Shown here: one piece after another, positions 39,327-52,219 of the stretch
Position numbering within the stretch: the first letter of the stretch is position 1
Layout: the number at the start of each line of letters is the position of its first letter
NCBI RefSeq assembly: GCF_947241705.1
Contig: NC_079257.1
Coordinates: forward strand, 1 to 64,000
DNA from: Saccharomyces mikatae IFO 1815
Lineage: Eukaryota; Ascomycota; Saccharomycetes; Saccharomycetales; Saccharomycetaceae
Direction of reading: 5' to 3'
DNA length: 64,000 nt
Position numbers and translations under genes: made by a program
The notes under the pieces: generated by a model
What the model was told of the DNA's origin: nothing
The model's database searches: none
What the model saw: the letters and a program-made list of their open reading frames with translations, nothing else

Positions 39327-39762
39327 GTGTGCTTCTACCCCTTCACGTCTTTTACGCCTTTTTCGAATCTTGTATTTATTGTAATTGTTATACATTGGAC
39401 CTATCTAATTTGCAATTGACTTTTTTTTCAACTTACTTTCTGATCATAAAGCCCTTTCTTCTACATAAGCAAAGATATTATACTTTCATAGCATTTTCAA
39501 TTGATCTTGTTAGATTGTTCTCACCCTTCCCGTTGACGTTGTTACTCCCTCTCTTTTTTCGATTTTAACTGATTTCTCATATATTCCCAAACTAGGCATA
39601 TATACTCGACGTCAAGAAAGAAAAAAAGAAAAGAAACCTTCATACAATTATATTCGAGAAAGTTTTTTTCCCTCATTGCGAACCATTATTATAACAAATT
39701 GATCGTTCAGCACTCATAGCAATCGCAAGAATAGTAACTATAAAAAATACGCATATAAAATA

Positions 39763-41406
39763 ATGTTGGCTCGTACTGCTGCTATTCGTTCTCTATCAAG
39801 AACTTTAATTAATTCGGCCAGGGCTGCAAGACCTGCTGCTGCTGCTTCTGCTTTATCCTCTGCCAGAAGATTGGCTTCGACCAAGGCCCAACCCACAGAA
39901 GTTTCCTCTATCTTAGAGGAAAGAATTAAGGGCGTCTCTGACGAGGCTAATTTGAACGAAACCGGTAGGGTTCTTGCTGTTGGTGATGGTATTGCTCGTG
40001 TCTTTGGTTTGAACAACATTCAAGCTGAAGAATTAGTCGAATTTTCCTCTGGTGTCAAAGGTATGGCCTTGAACTTGGAACCCGGTCAAGTCGGTATCGT
40101 TCTTTTCGGTTCCGATAGACTGGTTAAAGAAGGTGAACTGGTTAAGAGAACCGGTAATATCGTTGATGTCCCAGTTGGTCCAGGTCTTTTGGGTAGAGTT
40201 GTCGACGCTTTAGGTAACCCTATCGATGGTAAAGGTCCTATCGACGCTGCCGGTCGTTCAAGAGCTCAAGTCAAAGCTCCAGGTATTTTGCCAAGAAGGT
40301 CCGTCCATGAGCCAGTTCAAACTGGTTTGAAGGCTGTTGACGCTTTGGTCCCTATTGGTAGAGGCCAAAGAGAATTGATCATTGGTGATCGTCAAACTGG
40401 TAAGACCGCTGTCGCCTTGGACACTATTTTAAACCAAAAGAGATGGAACAATGGTAGTGACGAATCGAAGAAACTGTACTGTGTTTACGTCGCCGTTGGA
40501 CAAAAAAGATCTACCGTTGCTCAATTGGTTCAAACCTTGGAACAACATGATGCCATGAAGTACTCTATCATTGTTGCAGCAACCGCCTCTGAAGCCGCTC
40601 CCTTACAATATTTGGCACCATTTACCGCTGCATCCATTGGTGAATGGTTCAGAGATAATGGTAAGCATGCTTTGATTGTCTATGACGATTTGTCAAAGCA
40701 GGCCGTGGCATACCGTCAATTATCTTTGTTGTTGAGACGTCCTCCTGGTCGTGAAGCCTACCCTGGTGATGTCTTCTACTTGCATTCGAGATTACTAGAA
40801 AGAGCTGCTAAGTTGTCAGAAAAGGAGGGTTCTGGTTCTTTAACAGCTTTGCCCGTTATTGAAACCCAAGGTGGTGATGTCTCCGCTTATATTCCAACCA
40901 ACGTCATTTCCATTACAGATGGTCAAATTTTCTTGGAAGCCGAGTTATTCTACAAGGGTATCAGACCCGCCATTAACGTTGGTTTGTCTGTCTCTCGTGT
41001 CGGTTCTGCTGCTCAAGTTAAGGCTTTGAAACAAGTCGCTGGTTCTTTGAAATTATTTTTGGCTCAATACAGAGAAGTCGCTGCCTTTGCTCAATTTGGT
41101 TCTGATTTAGATGCTTCCACCAAGCAAACTCTAGTTAGAGGTGAAAGATTGACCCAATTGTTGAAGCAAAACCAGTACTCACCTTTGGCTACAGAAGAAC
41201 AAGTTCCATTGATTTATGCTGGTGTTAACGGTCATTTGGACAATATTGAACTATCAAGAATTGGTGAATTCGAGTCTTCTTTCTTGTCTTACCTAAAATC
41301 TAACCACAATGAGCTTTTGACTGAAATTAGAGAAAAGGGTGAATTGTCCAAGGAATTGTTGGCATCTTTAAAGAGTGCCACTGAATCCTTTGTTGCCACT
41401 TTTTAA
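39763..41406 (+). CDS. ATP1: F1F0-ATP synthase alpha subunit
   Basis: The alpha subunit of the mitochondrial F1 ATP synthase, 547 residues against 545 in S. cerevisiae. It forms the alpha3beta3 head in the matrix. A presequence of about 37 residues rich in Arg, Ala and Ser ([14 protein letters not shown]) precedes a mature start at [10 protein letters not shown]; the two extra residues lie in its alanine run, encoded by repeated GCT. The regulatory nucleotide site shows Walker A GDRQTGKT at 208-215 and Walker B LIVYDDLS. The signature [14 protein letters not shown] is also present. Codon use is strongly biased (GGT, TTG, AAG), typical of a highly expressed gene. CCAAT boxes upstream fit respiratory control. 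Confidence 0.99.
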   Translation: MLARTAAIRSLSRTLINSARAARPAAAASALSSARRLASTKAQPTEVSSILEERIKGVSDEANLNETGRVLAVGDGIARVFGLNNIQAEELVEFSSGVKGMALNLEPGQVGIVLFGSDRLVKEGELVKRTGNIVDVPVGPGLLGRVVDALGNPIDGKGPIDAAGRSRAQVKAPGILPRRSVHEPVQTGLKAVDALVPIGRGQRELIIGDRQTGKTAVALDTILNQKRWNNGSDESKKLYCVYVAVGQKRSTVAQLVQTLEQHDAMKYSIIVAATASEAAPLQYLAPFTAASIGEWFRDNGKHALIVYDDLSKQAVAYRQLSLLLRRPPGREAYPGDVFYLHSRLLERAAKLSEKEGSGSLTALPVIETQGGDVSAYIPTNVISITDGQIFLEAELFYKGIRPAINVGLSVSRVGSAAQVKALKQVAGSLKLFLAQYREVAAFAQFGSDLDASTKQTLVRGERLTQLLKQNQYSPLATEEQVPLIYAGVNGHLDNIELSRIGEFESSFLSYLKSNHNELLTEIREKGELSKELLASLKSATESFVATF

Positions 41407-41855
41407 TGCGAACTAAAAAAAATAAAAAATGAATATAAGGTACGTCTCAAAAAGAAATGTAAATATAGAAATTTTAAAAAAAAAATGAAAAAAAAGAATA
41501 ACTAAAGTTAAAGTGCAACTCAACAACAGCCCTGAATCTAAATATCTTAGAACCTTTTTATTTTGATTATTATATATTATTATTATTCTTATGGTAAATA
41601 ATGCCCCTACTTTTCTTCTAAGGAAATTGAGTAATTACAAAAATTAGGAAATATCGCCTCCATGCGATATTTATTTAAGAGCATTTTTTTTCACTATAAC
41701 CTTCAGCTAATTCCTCTATGAGCACTGACTCTTTTTTTCCGCCACTATTTCTTATAAAAAGGCCCGAATTTCTGACACGGACGTTGCTTTCAATATTAAA
41801 ATATCAGATGACAGTTAAAATTTTGAAGTCGTGAGTCAATCCCTTTAATCTTGCA
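41407..41855. other. ATP1 3' flank and BNA4 promoter
   Basis: About 450 bp. Long A runs just after ATP1 mark its 3' end. A TGAGTCA (Gcn4 type) motif lies at 41832-41838, only 18 bp before the BNA4 ATG, probably too close to act. A TATAAAAAG-like motif lies near 41753-41761. Confidence 0.45.
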
Positions 41856-43238
41856 ATGCCTGAATCAGTAGCCATTATAGGCGCAGGATTGGTAGGCTGT
41901 CTTGCCGCGTTGGCATTTTCAAAAGAGGGCTACCACGTCACACTTTATGATTTTAGAGAAGATCCTAGATTGGAAACCACCAAGAATAAAAATTTAAAAT
42001 CCATTAATTTGGCTATTTCTGCGCGTGGCATTGATGCTTTGAAATCAGTAGATTTGCGTGCGTGTGAACGCATCTTGCAAGATATGATTCCCATGAAAGG
42101 TAGGATGATTCACAATTTGAAAGGTGAGCAGGAATCTCAATTGTACGGTTTGCATGGAGAAGCCATCAATTCTATCAATAGATCTGTATTAAATAATAAC
42201 CTATTGAGTGAATTGGAAAAAACTACAACTGAGTTAAAATTCGGTCACAAGTTGGTTAAAGTCGATTGGACAGAGGATAAACAAATCTGTCATTTTGCTA
42301 CTGGAGGTGATTTGAGTGTACCACATAGTGAAAAGTTTGATTTTGTGATAGGTTGCGACGGTGCGTATTCTGCGACAAGATCTCAAATGCAGCGTAAAGT
42401 TGAAATGGATTTCTCACAAGAGTATATGAATTTACGCTACATTGAACTTTATATCCCACCTACTGAGGTATCAAAGCCAAAGTTTGGTGGAAATTTCGCT
42501 ATAGCCCCTGACCATTTACACATCTGGCCTCGTCATAAATTCATGTTGATTGCGCTTGCCAACAGTGATGGTTCTTTCACGTCAACTTTTTTTGGTTCTA
42601 AAGATCAAATATCGGATCTGATAACTTCAGAGTCACGTGTGAAGAACTTTTTAGTCGAGAACTTTCCTGACATTGTTAATATTATGGATTTGGACGACGC
42701 TGTCAACAGATTCATTACTTACCCAAAGGAAAGTCTTGTTTGCGTAAACTGTAAGCCATACGACGTATCCGGTGGGAAAGGCATCCTACTGGGTGACGCT
42801 GCTCATGCGATGGTCCCTTTTTATGGGCAGGGTATGAATTGCGGGTTCGAAGACGTAAGAATTTTGATGGCGCTATTGAAAAAGCATTCTGGAGATCGTT
42901 CGAGAGCCTTTACTGAGTATTCTCAAACGAGACACAAGGATCTTGTTTCTATCACTCAACTGGCAAAGAGAAATTACAAAGAGATGTCCCATGATGTTAC
43001 GTCCAAACGCTTCCTATTAAGAAGAAAGCTGGATGCTCTCCTTAGTATTTTAATGAAAGATAGGTGGATACCTTTGTATACAATGGTATCTTTCAGATCT
43101 GATATCCCGTACTCCAGAGCATTAGAAAGGGCTGGAAAGCAAACGCGTATCTTGAAATTCTTAGAATCTTTAACACTCGGTATTTTATCTATTGGTGGTT
43201 TCAAGCTTTTTAAGTTTTTGACTAAAGATCGTTTCTAA
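41856..43238 (+). CDS. BNA4: Kynurenine 3-monooxygenase
   Basis: A 460-residue FAD-dependent hydroxylase, equal in length to S. cerevisiae Bna4. It converts kynurenine to 3-hydroxykynurenine with NADPH and O2 in de novo NAD synthesis from tryptophan, on the mitochondrial outer membrane. N-terminal dinucleotide fold IIGAGLVGCLAAL (6-18); a GD motif at GCDGAYSATRS; and the FAD ribityl motif GDAAHAMVPFYGQGMNCG. The C-terminal hydrophobic stretch LTLGILSIGGFKLFKF is the likely membrane anchor. It follows ATP1 in the same direction. Confidence 0.97.
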   Translation: MPESVAIIGAGLVGCLAALAFSKEGYHVTLYDFREDPRLETTKNKNLKSINLAISARGIDALKSVDLRACERILQDMIPMKGRMIHNLKGEQESQLYGLHGEAINSINRSVLNNNLLSELEKTTTELKFGHKLVKVDWTEDKQICHFATGGDLSVPHSEKFDFVIGCDGAYSATRSQMQRKVEMDFSQEYMNLRYIELYIPPTEVSKPKFGGNFAIAPDHLHIWPRHKFMLIALANSDGSFTSTFFGSKDQISDLITSESRVKNFLVENFPDIVNIMDLDDAVNRFITYPKESLVCVNCKPYDVSGGKGILLGDAAHAMVPFYGQGMNCGFEDVRILMALLKKHSGDRSRAFTEYSQTRHKDLVSITQLAKRNYKEMSHDVTSKRFLLRRKLDALLSILMKDRWIPLYTMVSFRSDIPYSRALERAGKQTRILKFLESLTLGILSIGGFKLFKFLTKDRF

Positions 43239-43311
43239 ACTTCACGTATCCTTAGCTAGCAGATAATCATTAGAATAAGTAGTATACTTACACATTTATT
43301 ATATGTTTATC

Positions 43312-43320
43312 ATCACGTGA
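43312..43320. promoter_or_regulatory. Cbf1-type site upstream of BRN1
   Basis: ATCACGTGA, containing the palindrome TCACGTGA, lies 174 bp before the BRN1 ATG. It is the optimal Cbf1 motif; function in BRN1 or BNA4 control is inferred. Confidence 0.4.
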
Positions 43321-43493
43321 AACGGCATTGTCCGCGCTTCCTTTGTTTACATTTTAATGGAATAATGGTAGGAAAAATATTTATACTAATAGAAGTATTT
43401 ATATTTGTTCGTTGAATACAATATAAATTTATAAACTTAAATCATCCAGACACTTTTCTCAAGTGTAGTAAAGTAAGTAAGTGCTTACGTAGA

Positions 43494-45767
43494 ATGGCCA
43501 CCCAACTAAGATACGAGAATAACGATAATGATGAAAGAGTAGAGCATAATCTCTTTACCAATAGATCCACCATGATGGCAAATTTTGAAGAATGGATCAA
43601 AATGGCTACAGATAATAAAATAAACTCCCGAAATAGTTGGAATTTCGCATTGATTGACTATTTTTATGACTTGGATGTGCTGAAAGATAGCGAGAATAAC
43701 ATCAATTTTCAGAAGGCATCTGCCACGTTGGATGGGTGTATTAAGATTTATTCTTCAAGAGTTGATTCAGTGACGACAGAGACAGGTAAGTTGTTGAGTG
43801 GATTAGCTCAAAGGAAGACGAATGGTTCATCTAATGGAGATGATAATAACAATGGAAATGGCGAAGGGCTTGAAGGTAAAGAGGAAGAAGGAAATGTATT
43901 GATTGATCCACTAACCGGTATGCCTATATCTAATGATCCTGAAGTGAATAATACAAGGCGGAGAGTTTATAATAGAGTTTTAGAAACCACGTTAGTGGAA
44001 TTTGAAACAATCAAGATGAAAGAACTAGACCAAGAACTACGGATTGATCCATTGTTTAAGAAAGCTCTTGTAGATTTCGATGAAGGCGGTGCCAAGAGTT
44101 TATTGCTGAACACACTAAACATAGACGACACCGCAAGGGTCATTTTCGATGCCTCTATTAAGGATACACAACATATGATGCAGGATAAGAATCAAAGTAA
44201 GGAAGGTGAACTGGTTGAAGACAGTAGCGTAGCTAATGGCGAGAATGAACCTAGTCAGTCATTGGTAAGCAACCGCAATGATTCGATGGTGAATGGTTCA
44301 GCCATTAGTGCACCATCGATGGAAGATGAAATTTTATCTCTCGGAATGGATTTCATAAAGTTCGACCAAATTGCTGTTTGTGAAATATCGGGGTCAATTG
44401 AGCAATTAAGGAATGTCGTTGAAGATATTAATCAAGCGAAAGGCTTCATAGAAAATGTTAACAATAAATTCGATAACTTCTTAACTGAAGAGGAACTACA
44501 GGAAGCTGTGCCAGAAAATGCCGAAGACGATATCGATGGATTTGATATGGGCATGCAACAGGAGTTAGGATATCCAGACGAAAATCATGATAATATATCC
44601 CAGGATGAACAGGATGATCCAAGTGAAGACAACGTCAACTCTACTACAGGAAGTATATTTGAAAAGGATTTAATGGCTTACTTTGATGATAACTTGAATA
44701 AAAATTGGAGAGGAAGAGAACATTGGAAAGTACGAAATTTCAAGAAAATGAATTATGTGAATGAAGAATCCAACTCAATAGGAGAAGTGAGGGGTACTAT
44801 AAAATATAGTAGCAATAATGACATAACAGAGAATAAACTGACGGACTTTAAGAAAAAGAATAAACAAAAAAAGGCTTTAGAAATCGACTTTTTCCAAATA
44901 GATGATGAATTTGAAGACAGCATTTTTGCACCAAAAGGGAGAACGAAGATTGATATGCCGATTAAAAATAGGAAAAATGACTCTCATTATTTACTACCAG
45001 ATGATTTCCATTTTTCCACCGATAAGATAACAAGGTTGTTCATCAAACCGGAACAAAAAATGAGTCTTTTCAATCACCGAAAGCATTCTGGAGGTGATGT
45101 CAACTCAGGGACTTTTGAGAAAAGTGTGTCTTCTTTCAACCGTTCCAATAACGACGTTCCTGCTATTGCCGATGAACACTTTTGGGCAGATAATTACGAA
45201 AGGAAGGAGCAAGAGGAAAAAGAAATGGAGCAGTCTAAAGAGGTAGGCGATGTTGTAGGTGGAGCGCTGGATAATCCCTTTGAAGATGATGTGGATGGTG
45301 TTGACTTTAACCAAGCTTTTGAGGAAGCCGACGATAACGAGGAGGCGGATATGAAACTTGATTTACAGGATGAAGAAGATCATAAGTACCCCATCCGGGA
45401 CAACAAAGTTACTTATTCAAGAGTCTCAAAAAAAATTGATGTAAGAAGACTAAAGAAAAACGTGTGGAAATCGATTAATAATTTGATACAAGTACAAGAC
45501 ACCAAGAAAGGTGAAGAAGAAAATTCAAATGACAGCAAAATCCACAAAGAGAATGAACCAAACAAGGAACTGAAATTCTCAGATATTATTCATGGTATAA
45601 GTACAATGTATTCGAATGATACACTAAAGGACATTTCAACAAGTTTTTGTTTTATATGCCTTCTGCATTTAGCAAATGAGCATGGGTTGCAGATAACTAA
45701 CACAGAAAACTATGAGGACCTAGTGGTGAATTATGAGGGCCTAGCGACGGCACAAACAGCAACATGA
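43494..45767 (+). CDS. BRN1: Condensin subunit Brn1 (kleisin, Barren/CAP-H)
   Basis: The kleisin of condensin, 757 residues against 754 in S. cerevisiae. It bridges the Smc2-Smc4 heads and binds the HEAT subunits Ycs4 and Ycg1 during mitotic chromosome condensation and rDNA segregation. The N-terminal CAP-H motif is visible in NRSTMMANFEEWIKMATDNKINSRNSW (about 23-49). A central acidic region, the safety-belt region around the KKQKKALEIDFFQ block, and the C-terminal winged-helix part (DIIHGISTMYSNDTLKDISTSFCFICLLHLANEHGL) follow. Long Asn/Asp/Glu runs are typical of the yeast protein. The Barren family assignment is firm. Confidence 0.97.
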   Translation: MATQLRYENNDNDERVEHNLFTNRSTMMANFEEWIKMATDNKINSRNSWNFALIDYFYDLDVLKDSENNINFQKASATLDGCIKIYSSRVDSVTTETGKLLSGLAQRKTNGSSNGDDNNNGNGEGLEGKEEEGNVLIDPLTGMPISNDPEVNNTRRRVYNRVLETTLVEFETIKMKELDQELRIDPLFKKALVDFDEGGAKSLLLNTLNIDDTARVIFDASIKDTQHMMQDKNQSKEGELVEDSSVANGENEPSQSLVSNRNDSMVNGSAISAPSMEDEILSLGMDFIKFDQIAVCEISGSIEQLRNVVEDINQAKGFIENVNNKFDNFLTEEELQEAVPENAEDDIDGFDMGMQQELGYPDENHDNISQDEQDDPSEDNVNSTTGSIFEKDLMAYFDDNLNKNWRGREHWKVRNFKKMNYVNEESNSIGEVRGTIKYSSNNDITENKLTDFKKKNKQKKALEIDFFQIDDEFEDSIFAPKGRTKIDMPIKNRKNDSHYLLPDDFHFSTDKITRLFIKPEQKMSLFNHRKHSGGDVNSGTFEKSVSSFNRSNNDVPAIADEHFWADNYERKEQEEKEMEQSKEVGDVVGGALDNPFEDDVDGVDFNQAFEEADDNEEADMKLDLQDEEDHKYPIRDNKVTYSRVSKKIDVRRLKKNVWKSINNLIQVQDTKKGEEENSNDSKIHKENEPNKELKFSDIIHGISTMYSNDTLKDISTSFCFICLLHLANEHGLQITNTENYEDLVVNYEGLATAQTAT

Positions 45768-45936
45768 AATGATGATCTTTTCTCTTTTTTGTGCTGCAAA
45801 GTTTCTTAAAATTGACGGGCTTACGAAATCCTTTATCGCCGAAAAGGGTGCTTCGAAGAAAAGCGTATATAAAATAAGGTACTATATTTTTTTATAGCCG
45901 ATGAAGCGAGAAGGTAGGTCGAGCGTGGGTTCCAAT

Positions 45937-46749
45937 ATGTCTAGAACTATCCCATTTTTATTCAAATTAATTAACAGGGCAGTAATTCTACCCACTGCAG
46001 GTTTTACGTTGGGTATTGGTGCATTTGTAAAGGCATGGCCCGATGATGCTGGTGTCTTATCATTGAATGATCCGCAAATGCCCGCAGAGTTGATGAGTGC
46101 AACCAAGAGTCGACAACCTATGGAGCTACAGAATATGGATATTCTTACTCAAGTTGAAAAAAGCAAGGTATATAAGCTATTAGTCCAGGACGATAAGATG
46201 CACCATATTCTATTCAGTGAGAAAATACCAAGCGGCCACAGAGATTACCATGTGGGACAAGGTCTTCTGTTTGGGAAAGGGAAACTTGAAATTGATCCTT
46301 TAGTTTTCCATGACTTGGATCGCGGTGAACTTACTGTGATTTATCACTTGGGCGCTGAGTTAGGGAACCGAAACGGTAATGTTCATAAGGGTTTGCTGTC
46401 ATTGTTACTAGATGAGGCTTTGTGTTATTGCGGTTTCCCCCTGTTACCTAGTAAAAGAGGTGTAACAGCAAGGCTGTCTCTAGAATTTCTTGAGGACATT
46501 CCTATCAATACGACAATCATGCTGAAAGCAAGTATCAAAGAAACTAAAGGCAGAAAATGTGTCATTGAGGGACATTTAGAAGAGTTTCCGTCAGAAACCT
46601 TTTCGAAAAATGGAAATAGAGGCTGGAGCTTACTCGGTTTTTGGAGTTCTAATGCTAAACAGGAGGCGCCAAGGAAATTTGCCAAGGCAGACTGTATCCT
46701 TGTTGAACCTACCTGGTTCAAGTACTTCAAATGGCTTGATATGTTTTGA
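45937..46749 (+). CDS. MRX3: Mrx3, mitochondrial hotdog-fold thioesterase-like protein
   Basis: A 270-residue mitochondrial protein of the thioesterase superfamily, found with the MIOREX mitoribosome-associated complexes; its enzymatic role is unknown. The frame opens 12 codons upstream at 45901 (also ATG), but 45937 gives the N-terminus MSRTIPFLFKLI and the same length as S. cerevisiae YBL095W. The N-terminus is Arg/Lys-bearing and hydrophobic, fitting a mitochondrial signal anchor. The hotdog core is seen in AELGNRNGNVHKGLLSLLLDEALC and RLSLEFLEDIPINTTIMLKA. It is convergent with ROX3. Confidence 0.9.
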   Translation: MSRTIPFLFKLINRAVILPTAGFTLGIGAFVKAWPDDAGVLSLNDPQMPAELMSATKSRQPMELQNMDILTQVEKSKVYKLLVQDDKMHHILFSEKIPSGHRDYHVGQGLLFGKGKLEIDPLVFHDLDRGELTVIYHLGAELGNRNGNVHKGLLSLLLDEALCYCGFPLLPSKRGVTARLSLEFLEDIPINTTIMLKASIKETKGRKCVIEGHLEEFPSETFSKNGNRGWSLLGFWSSNAKQEAPRKFAKADCILVEPTWFKYFKWLDMF

Positions 46750-46915
46750 GGAAACAGCTCATCCTCCAATTGCCCATTCCATATTACTTAATATTCTCTA
46801 TTCAAAAAAATGTTATACATATATACTGCATATACTTACCGTCGGCGCACAAACGTGCCACTTCAATGAATACTCGCTTTCTATTTCTCGTAGGACTGAT
46901 ATGCAATGACGCGGG

Positions 46916-47584
46916 CTACTCCAGCCTCCTCCTTTTCATATCATCATGACTGTCACTATGCGTTGGTGTAGCCATCGAACTCCCACTTGACTTGTTCTTC
47001 CTTTTCTTGCCATTGGCACCTGAATTCGAACCTGACTGGCTTTTTCCCGTACCGTCCAGATCGAACGCTAAGTCATCTATGTCGAACGGCGCTTGAGCAC
47101 CCCCTTGAGTTTGGTTTGCAAACTCGCTTGGATATGATCTTTCAAACTGCGATAGTACCGAAGAGCAGAGATCCCAATCAAAATTTGGAGGTTGGAATAA
47201 CGCGATGTCTCTATTGCGCAGCTGTTCGCACCATTGCTGTTCTGACATGTTTTGACCTGGACCTTGCTGAGATGGTTGTATCATCATGTCCGGATTATTT
47301 TGGAAAAGAATATGCGCTATTTGACCACCTTTACCATTTTCTCTAGTCGGTATGGTGGAGAATTTACCTGAAAGATCGGCTATCTGGTTCTTGTAAGATT
47401 TTCTTAGTTTCACAGCTTTCGTGCCGTCCAAATTTGTCCTTGCCACTTGTCTGGATATGTCGTCCAGGCCATACGCAGATATTAAGTCCTGTAGAGGGTT
47501 CGGTTGCTGGTACGTATATGTAGTTTCTGGATCCACGTAATAGTAGTATGAAGGGACCGTGGTTTCGTCTATTCTGGAAGCCAT
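46916..47584 (-). CDS. ROX3: Rox3/Med19, Mediator head subunit
   Basis: Subunit Med19 of the RNA polymerase II Mediator, 222 residues against 220 in S. cerevisiae. It links the head and middle modules and affects hypoxic and stress genes. The start is ATG 47584 ([20 protein letters not shown]); a GTG codon just before it is not a start. The conserved Rox3 domain spans about 10-110 ([21 protein letters not shown] to [11 protein letters not shown]). A Gln-rich stretch follows, and the C-terminus ends in a basic KKRKNKSS cluster and MKRRRLE, likely nuclear localisation signals. It is divergent from RPL32 and convergent with MRX3. Confidence 0.96.
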   Translation of the reverse strand: MASRIDETTVPSYYYYVDPETTYTYQQPNPLQDLISAYGLDDISRQVARTNLDGTKAVKLRKSYKNQIADLSGKFSTIPTRENGKGGQIAHILFQNNPDMMIQPSQQGPGQNMSEQQWCEQLRNRDIALFQPPNFDWDLCSSVLSQFERSYPSEFANQTQGGAQAPFDIDDLAFDLDGTGKSQSGSNSGANGKKRKNKSSGSSMATPTHSDSHDDMKRRRLE

Positions 47585-47837
47585 CACTATCGTATTTTTA
47601 TTGTTTCACTTATAATTACTATTCCTATTTCCTAAATAAACTTATATTTTAGGTTCCACACTTTTGCTAGACCAGAAAAGGGAATGAAGAGGCTCTATTT
47701 AAACCAAGAACACCTCTTCGTTTCCCAATATTGTTGGGCTTTTCTTTTTCTTTTTCTCTCCAGGTCTATCTATTGTATCTATCAAAATTGGGAAAAAAGA
47801 AAGTAGAACGATGAGCCAAACGAGCCTAAGACCATTA

Positions 47838-47868
47838 CCCATCCGTACATTCTATCATGTGTGGGTGT
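47838..47868. promoter_or_regulatory. Paired Rap1 sites upstream of RPL32
   Basis: CCATCCGTACATT at 47839-47851 is the classic ribosomal-protein Rap1 box, and ACACCCACACATG on the minus strand (47856-47868) is a second match. A T-rich run follows at 47881-47894, as in most yeast ribosomal protein promoters. The pair lies about 400 bp upstream of the likely RPL32 first exon. Confidence 0.75.
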
Positions 47869-48312
47869 ACATTTCAAATTGTTGTTGTTTTTTTTCGGTT
47901 CTGATTGAATATCGAAGTGAAAGGGGCCGGCCGGAGGTGCGTCGTTCCAGTAAATTGGAGTAGAGCGGAAAGGGAAAAGACGCGCACTCCCTTTGTTGAG
48001 CCCGCCAAGCTGGTCTCGATAGACTACTGTTAGACGGGGGGTAAAGGCGCGGCCAGGGGAAACTTCATTGACTTTCTCTCTGGAGCTGGGTCTAGCTAGG
48101 CTGGCACTCTTCCTCTAAGCAGAATGAAAGGCAAATCTTTTTGCTGCGAGAAAGAGAGGTTTGAGACTAGCAGTAGGTAATACGCTTCTTTCTCATCAAT
48201 TTTGCAAAACCGTTTTATTAAAATACTTTTAAAGAGTTTTGCATTTGATATTCAATACATTCTCTTATTCCAAGATAATCACCAAACAGGGACAATACAC
48301 TGAACGATAAAA

Positions 48313-48632
48313 GTATGTGATATATGATATATGATATATGATGGAATGCTAGAATGAATGGCCAGATTGTGATGTTATGAGAACAGCTTTGATATTTGTG
48401 GCGATGCAAACAGAAGATGGAACATGTCCGCATGAGATGGGCTGTCCAATTTGAGCAAATCAACACACGGACACTGTTTATGGATGCAAGAGAAGTCGGA
48501 TCAAGAATGATGGCAAATACCATGGACATAAGTTTTTTCCAAAGAATAATATGCGATAGTTCCATAACAGGTCATTTTTTAATATAACGATTTTTGAAAC
48601 TGTTATACTAACAAGTAATTTTTTTTTATTAG
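48313..48632 (+). other. 5' UTR intron of RPL32
   Basis: GTATGT at 48313-48318 is a consensus 5' splice site; TACTAAC at 48606-48612 is a perfect branchpoint; TTAG at 48629-48632 is the 3' splice site, directly before the ATG. The intron is 320 nt. S. cerevisiae RPL32 is one of the few genes with an intron wholly in the 5' UTR. Three tandem copies of a 7-bp ATATGAT-like unit lie at 48320-48342. Confidence 0.85.
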
Positions 48633-49025
<393 letters not shown>

Positions 49026-49215
49026 ATTAAATAAAGTTTTTCAAATAATAACCTTCATTTAATTTTAAATTTCAATATAAAAATATCAAATCAAACATAA
49101 CTTTTAAATCTACCATTAGATAATTGTATAAAGTGATTTATTGTTTTTTAATTTTGTTTTCATTATCTATCAAATAAGATATTCTCCTGACGCATAAAAT
49201 AATATATTGTAATAC

Positions 49216-49832
49216 TTAGTAATATATCCAGCTGACGAGCAATGCAATTAGAGCCATGATAACCAACGTGCTGGTGCTCAAACCTTGTCTGTCATCAGGT
49301 GATGGTGACATCCTTGATATTTTTGAGCCGTGATTACTAGAGGGGTTTCGTCTCGGTGACGCGGAGTGGAATACTTTGATCTTCTTAAAGATTATGTCAT
49401 CCTTGTATTGTTCTTCCAAGTTAGGCCAATTCGATAGTAGCTTTTCATCCTCCATATCTGCGTAAGATTTTGGGATAGGAAGCGTCACAATCAAGAATTT
49501 ATCCTGCTTTTGCTTGATTTCCTGCTCAGAGACAGATTTCGGTAATCCGAGGAAAACAATCTGAACCTTTACACTCTCATGAGCCCCTATGATGGCCACA
49601 TTGGGCCTCACACAGTATTTCGTGGGAGCACTAGTCCTCACTTTAAAGATTACTCTCTTATCGTCATCATTCTCGAGCTTTATATACGCCGTTGATTGTT
49701 CGTTAAGGGGAGCTGAAGTATTGAACATTAGTAACCTGTTACATTGTATCAAAAATGGCCCTCAAAATTCTCACAAGAATAATCATCATTCAACATACCT
49801 TTGAATACCAATTGTTCGGGCACTACTCTCAT
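49216..49832 (-). CDS. SCS22: Scs22, VAP-family ER-plasma membrane contact protein (spliced)
   Basis: Exon 1 is 49799-49832, exon 2 49216-49712, with an 86-nt intron (49713-49798): 5' site GTATGT, branch TACTAAT at 49727-49733, 3' site CAG. The joined product has 176 residues and starts MRVVPEQLVFK. It is a VAP protein: an MSP domain (about 1-120) that binds FFAT motifs, seen in VRTSAPTKYCVRPN, and a C-terminal tail anchor (LVIMALIALLVSWIYY). With Scs2 it tethers cortical ER to the plasma membrane and regulates phospholipid synthesis. The position and intron match YBL091C-A. Confidence 0.93.
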
Positions 49833-50010
49833 CTTCTACTGGCCTGAGTTACTTTATATGTGGTCAGTTGTCATGCCATTGTTTCAGACTCCCTTTGGTC
49901 TTATAACAGTTAATGCGTCATTCTAAACGGGCAAGCCATATTACTTTTTTATTTAACTACAATAGTCTTCATATATGTATGGGAAGAAGCCAATAAAATC
50001 GTGTCTTGCT

Positions 50011-51279
<1,269 letters not shown>

Positions 51280-51386
51280 TCAAATCCTCTCCAATACTTC
51301 TTGCTGTAAAAGCCCATTAAAGAGTTTCTTAGTATGAAATGTTGCTTTTTCTTTTCAAGTTCGCTTCTTTTCAATAATGAAAATAA

Positions 51387-52001
<615 letters not shown>

Positions 52002-52219
52002 CTATTCCTCCATTTTTTCGATATCTTCAGATTTATTCTATTCATTCCCATCTTTGTAAATAAGTAATGTGTAACTGTTCAGTTATATTTTTGTACATTT
52101 TTTATTCGATCACCTAACTTATCCATTATTTCCATTATCAAAAAAGGAAAGAAATATTGTTGCTCGAACTAACAACAAAACAAGGTGAACACGAAAAGTA
52201 AATTAGCAACTGTCACAAA

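Noticed and set aside
41832-41838. Gcn4 site TGAGTCA upstream of BNA4
   Set aside because: Only 18 bp before the ATG, probably inside the 5' UTR; a 7-bp match is expected by chance in a window of this size.
43397-43407. ARS consensus match (10/11) upstream of BRN1
   Set aside because: Single near-match in AT-rich DNA without visible B elements; such matches are very common in yeast intergenic DNA.
45901-45936. 12-codon upstream start of MRX3 (ATG 45901)
   Set aside because: The internal ATG 45937 gives the known N-terminus and the mitochondrial signal at position 1. The upstream ATG is in frame, so a longer form is not excluded.
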